Shown here piece by piece: positions 59,397 to 64,000 of a stretch of 64,000 nucleotides of DNA. Within the stretch, counting starts at the first letter, position 1. Every line of letters begins with the position of its first letter. Both the position numbers and the translations under genes were made by a program. The stretch is from positions 893,639 through 957,638 of the forward strand of contig QANY01000156.1 in NCBI GenBank assembly GCA_003255025.1, written 5' to 3'. The notes under the pieces are model-generated. The model worked only from the letters and a program-made list of their open reading frames with translations. It was not told the origin of the DNA and did no database searches. This DNA comes from Datisca glomerata (taxonomy: Eukaryota; Streptophyta; Magnoliopsida; Cucurbitales; Datiscaceae).

Positions 59397-60217
59397 GAGA
59401 TAAAGAAAGATATATAATATCTTTTTTGAAATATTGATTTACTATTAACATGGAGAGATATGAAGAAAGATAGAAGAGAGAGAGAGAGATTTTAGGAAAA
59501 TTTTCACAAATAGTATAGCCCAACAATACAATACCTACTACTGAGATTTCGGGTAACCAAAGATCTTTTAGTATTGTTGCAATTTCTGAACCTAATTTAA
59601 TGCACTATCAGGAGGAAGAGATGAAGAGAAAGGTGGAAGATAATTCAAACAAATGGGTGGAGGATGCTAGCCCAAAATGACCCCAAGGTAATCAATGAAA
59701 CTCCCTTTTGGAATTGTCAGAGTGTTGGGAACCCCCTGACAATCCGTAGTCTTAAGAGACTTATACAGTCTCGCTCCCTAGATGTGGTTGTTTTATGGAT
59801 AAAATTTTGTGTTAAATTGGTATGAGATTTTGTTTATCAGTGGAACCTACTGGATTGAGTGGTGGTTTAACTATGTTCTGGAATGATGATAATGTGGTGA
59901 ACATTGCTAAATATGGCCGTTTTTACATTGAAGTTGTGGTAAATGACGCTACCAATAATTCTACATGGAGGTTCTTTGAAATTTTTGCTAGCACGAATGA
60001 TAGAGAGAGAAACATGCAATTATCTATTTTAAGGGAAAGAGTCTCATTGATAAATCGAGCTTGCCTTTTAATGGGTGACTTTAATGCTCTATCCTTTAGC
60101 TCAAAAAAATGGGGTGGTAATTTGATGGATTGAGATTCTATGGATATCTTTAATGATTTTATCCATGATAGTGGCCTTATGAATTTAGGTTTCTCTAGAC
60201 CTGAGTAATTGTAACAG
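59397..60217 (+). pseudogene. LINE endonuclease segment, copy 2
   Basis: The better-preserved copy. WNCQSVGNPLTIRSLKRLIQ (about 59711-59770) is the usual WNCRGLGNPxTxRxLKRL opening of plant L1-type endonucleases. The open stretch 59822-60133 reads VEPTGLSGGLTMFWNDDNVV and MGDFNALSFSSKKWGG, with the GDFN site intact. The catalytic Glu normally in a SETK-type motif is lost (VLWIKF), and a frameshift lies near 59820. The segment stops after SRPE-like sequence at about 60217. The remainder of the LINE (RT) is absent. Confidence 0.82.
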
Positions 60218-61664
60218 GGATCGCTCTTACATGCCGGGAATTTTTTTCGGCATTGATGCTGGGGAAATAATCACCGTTGGATCTGTTAAGATTAATCTGG
60301 GCCATTGATGGGTCTTTACCTTTTAATCAGAAACACAGGTTTCCCGTTTCCATTAGGTTTTCTCTTTGTACAACCCCCCTGCTCTTCTTATTTTTATTTT
60401 CATTTGAAAGCTTCCACCAACCTCAGCCATCGTTGCTTGTGCAGCTTGCTCTCTCTCTCTATGGCTCTCTTTTTGTCTCTCTCTGTTTTGGTGTACTATG
60501 AAGTAGGTACCATTAAAGTTGGGTCTTTCTACGTTTTTGTCATTTTTCTTTTCCTTTTCATTTAAACCCTAAAGGCTAACTAAACTCAGTTTTCCCTCTC
60601 CACTGTACGTCGAAAGCCCTCCTTGCATTGTGCTTTGTCCATGGTGGTCGCGGCGCTCTCTTTGTATTGTCTCTATGTCCTTTTGTTTCTTCGACATGCC
60701 CTATCTATGTCATCCTCTACAAGGTAATTTTCGTGCTCTACAACTCGCATTTTGCTTATCTCTCTCTTCCCTTTGCGTTAGGCTGTAAATTTTTACGTAT
60801 GGGGTCGTATTTATCTGTCATATACTACTAGATTAAGTACTTCCAGGTAGAAGCTTGATGTTCAGAAGCATCTTAACCACTGAAACAAGCCCGCTGTTGA
60901 AAGCATTGAAATAATTTATTTCTCTTCTTACACTTGCTTTTATCTATTTTCAAGAAATGTGTTTTGTTTTGGCTTTTTTAGCCTCTCTCATATATATATT
61001 CTGCTATCTCATGCTAGTGAGTAAAATATTACCATTAAGAATATGATTTGGTTGGTTTTAAGCTTAAGAAGGATAAGAAGAACTTGATGAAGTGAGTTCG
61101 GTCTTAGAGGCATACATATGGATTTTCGATGAAAGATTCTGCAATTAACGTAAGATTTTTAATTTATTGTATAATGTTAGCTTCTTTCACATATCAATTC
61201 TATTTTTCATAGTAAGCAAATCTCAATGGTGATGTACCTTTTAGGTTACTAGATTAGTTTGGAAAATAAGTGAAGAAACTCTTGGATTGAACTAAATGTT
61301 GAATTTTTGTTGTGGCCACATCTTTGAAGGTTTAAATAATATGATTAGTACGATTGAGAATGCTTAGGTTTGGTTTCTTTGGGCTTCTTTAAGAAGGAAC
61401 TACTTTGAGATGTTTGAGTCTATTACTTGTTCCCAATTTACTTTACTTTCCAATCGCAAGATTGCTTCTATTTATCTGCAATTGTCACATAATTGGTTCT
61501 TATCCACTAACATGTTTTAGTATAATTCTAGATGTAGCCAAACAAAGACACTTTAGATCTTTAACATCTATCACACTTTTGCGGAGTGTTCAAGTTCGTC
61601 TATCTTTCTGGTGGCAATTTGTAGGCTAAAGATGTTGTCTTGATGGTCTTTATTGTCTTTGCAG
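60218..61664. other. Leader-like sequence, no assignable gene
   Basis: ACCGTTGGATC (about 60273) and a long CT-rich tract at 60290-60740, with possible splice sites (AAGGTAATTTTCG near 60720), look like a 5' leader and first intron. No domain is seen. Confidence 0.3.
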
Positions 61665-63833
61665 GTGAGCTAAGTGGAGCAGCAAACGTATACATGACTT
61701 TCATGGTTATTAAGTTCCTAGTAGTTGGAAATGATTTCATCATTTATGCAACTATTGGTAAGATTTAATCTAAGAGTTTAATTATGTCAACCTTTTCATT
61801 AATGGCCTATGTCGTCAACTTTGCAAATTTTGTAATGCTATTGTAACTAGAACAATTTTTGTTATTTTCACATTTTGCAAGAGTAGATAAACTGATAGTG
61901 CTTTGTGTCTCATAATACATTGGTATGAGCATCTAGTTACATATTTTTATGTCTTGTTATACTAGGGAGAGGATGGAAGTGATAGTCTTGCTGTTCAACT
62001 TACTGATAAGAGCACCGGGATGATCTTGTCATTATCATTGTTGTGGAATGCACCTATATTTTTATTTGGTAGTTTGTTAATGTGATTATTGATTTGATTG
62101 GACATTCGTTGGTGTAAATATACATTTTGATGTCTTCATTTGGTATAAACTAAATAATTTTCCTATGTTTTCATGCTTCCCAATTTTATCTTATGAACTA
62201 ACATACAAAAAGAAAATTAAGGAAAAAAAATATATCCACTAGAGTTATGACAACTGACAGACTCATAATATATGCATCAAGTGTATTGATGAGCTTATAC
62301 ATGTTATCTTGAATTGCTTGTTGCACGGTTGTGACATTGACGAGACATTAAATAAGTCTATGGCACCAAATTGTTAAAGCTTAACTCCATACTAAAATTA
62401 TATGCTCGATTTTGCTTATGCTCATCAATTGTCAAAGCTTTTTAATGATTTTTCTAAATAAAACATAATAGTGTACTCATCAGCCTTATAATTTGTCGAG
62501 CCGACTAATATTTGATTCCATTTTTTTATTTTCATTTCAAGTAAATACACGACAAAAGAAACACAAGTAACACTTCAGGAATGCGAGAAACTATGGAAAT
62601 GAGTTTACTTTTACAATATAGAGCAAATATATTTTTTGTCCCGTCGTTCTTTGATAATTTTTTACAGAACATTTCTACGAAGTAATTTTCTTTGAAATGT
62701 CTCTAAATTGAAGTTTCAGGGTCATATTTCCTTTCACAGTAAATAAAATTTCGTGCATATTCTTGGGTGCATCATAAAGTTATGTTTAACTGTTGCCACT
62801 TATCTGTGGGATAAGTGCTTCTTGAAATTTTGTGCTACATAATACTATTAGAATCGCTTTTTTAATTGTGAAATTGTGATTGTTCTTGGTGAACTGATTG
62901 AGTTAAGTAATATTATGTTTAGACTATGAATTTGAAATAACCAAATCATTCAATGCAGTTTCTACTATAGAGGAGGTGGGAGTGTGTTTGAAAATGCCAG
63001 GATATGATAAGTGTTGCTTGCTAAATAAAATTTATTATATTTTTTTTGTCACCTGAGTGGGAAGAGGAAGATGAATATGACAAAGTTGTAGTGTATTGGA
63101 GTGTGGAATGAGATAATATGTATGTACTTTTCTAATTAATAGTAGACTTTCATTGATTTTTTCGAACAACTTATGTTGACATGTTTGTGTACAGATTATA
63201 GTAACAACAATTCTAAATGTTTTACATGGAAGACCACCAAGCATCATCACAGAAGACAACATTAAGTTACTTTTTGAAATACAAAAGAAGGCTGCTTTTG
63301 GTATTGATAATCAAGTTATTTCGGTGCTATATTCAATTACATTATAACACCTCCAGTTGACTAATTTCATTATCTCCACGGTTAATTTTTTCCCTTTTCT
63401 CTTCCTTCTGAACTTTGTATGTTCAATAACTTATTTTGGCAGGTGGATGGTATTCATACTAATTATTCTAGTTCACTGATAGTTGTAGTAAGGTTCAATA
63501 TTGATAATAGTTCATGATCATGACTTTTGGTGGTCTTTCATTAGAACCTACCTGATATTTTTATAATGATATTGTTCATTTATGATTTTTCTTCCTGGTA
63601 ATATTATTTTCCATATGATTGTAGGCTCTCTTGTTAAGATTGCTGACATTGTGATTCAAATGGCTTCTAGAGGTATGTATGTCCTTTATAAGATGAGGGT
63701 TGCCAATTTTTAAAGTTCTTTTCTTGAAGCTTAAAAAATGGAAGGATCTCTACGAAGAGTACATATCGACGATGATAAACGTATTACAACTTGATCCCGA
63801 GAGTAAAAATGATGCAGTTGAAAACAATCACTA
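61665..63833 (+). pseudogene. Exon-like pieces, last one perhaps RDR3-5-like
   Basis: Four short open pieces are bounded by splice-like AG and GT. At 61665-61760: ELSGAANVYMTFMVIKFLVV. At about 61965-62085: EDGSDSLAVQLTDKSTGMIL. At 63193-63350: NVLHGRPPSIITEDNIKLLF. At 63629-63671: SLVKIADIVIQMASRG. A final piece at about 63730-63833 reads LKKWKDLYEEYISTMINVLQ and ends at a stop, with KYQEILNN just beyond it. The last piece resembles the carboxy region of plant RNA-dependent RNA polymerases of the RDR3-5 class (KW..LY.EY....KY..IL), but the match is short and rests on memory. The phases of the first two pieces do not join cleanly, so this is at best a decayed or captured gene fragment. Confidence 0.3.
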
Positions 63834-64000
63834 AAAATACCAGGAGATTTTAAATAATGTTGTATCATAGCAAGGTTGTATTATGCTTTTTGAAATATAA
63901 AATGTTTAGAAGGGATATGTAACAAAAAAAGAATATTCATATATAGTGATTCTAATAAATGAGATTCTTCTTTAAAGAAGAATTTGTATTAAATTTGTTT

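Noticed and set aside
58985..59526. Several long open frames on both strands rich in Tyr, Ile and Val
   Set aside because: They are translations of the AT-rich minisatellite and AC tract. A stop-free tandem unit keeps all these frames open, and no protein family is involved.

Overview
The window is plant nuclear DNA, most likely from a eudicot. The evidence is an AT-rich background, spliced transposon genes, Ty1/copia, Ty3/gypsy (including Tat-type) and CACTA elements typical of plants, a CC-type glutaredoxin (a land-plant family) and a decayed scrap of plant mitochondrial 18S rRNA. It is a repeat-dense interval. The only gene I can call intact is the CC-type (ROXY-like) glutaredoxin at 25918-26307 on the minus strand. 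Nearly everything else recognisable is transposon wreckage, and no element here looks able to move on its own.

Layout, left to right. 1-2.4 kb: nothing recognised. 2.5-3.4 kb: CACTA-type leader (minus). 3.4-5.07 kb: 5'-LTR half of a copia element (minus). 6.1-6.95 kb: CACTA-type end and sub-terminal repeats. 6.95-8.15 kb: copia integrase relic (+), stopped by an AT-rich LTR-like block (8.15-11.3 kb). 11.4-13.6 kb: a second copia relic (RT, RNase H, 3' LTR; +) carrying a nested TRIM with target-site duplications. 14.0-14.2 kb: gypsy gag scrap. 14.5-17.3 kb: tandem arrays, primer site and 5' LTR of a Tat-type gypsy element (minus). 18.1-19.9 kb: gypsy gag plus LTR (minus). 20.0-23.5 kb: CACTA element with a spliced accessory transposase gene (+). 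25.9-26.5 kb: glutaredoxin gene and promoter. 29.39-33.90 kb: copia element with both LTRs, target duplications and a deleted RNase H (minus).

34.1-42.1 kb: AT-rich DNA with tandem duplications, a truncated LINE end and MITE- and Helitron-like ends. 42.2-47.5 kb: Tat-type gypsy element (minus) whose extra gene runs antisense (+) behind its own TATA box. 47.76-53.05 kb: CACTA element bounded by CCA duplications, with a truncated TNP2 gene. 55.03-55.12 kb: mitochondrial 18S rRNA insert. 55.37-56.12 kb: a tandem array with a 171-bp period. 58.3-60.2 kb: two tandem copies of a LINE endonuclease segment separated by a minisatellite. 60.2-64.0 kb: exon-like pieces, the last perhaps from an RDR3-5-type RNA-dependent RNA polymerase.

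The elements do not form a pathway; they are layers of insertion, several demonstrably nested. Most of the retroelements lie on the minus strand, and their reading frames are broken by stops, frameshifts and deletions. I see no convincing evidence of a wholly new biological system. The least ordinary items are the antisense gene with its own promoter in the Tat element, the TRIM inside copia, the 171-bp array and the organellar insert. All family names come from reading motifs by eye; no database search was possible.
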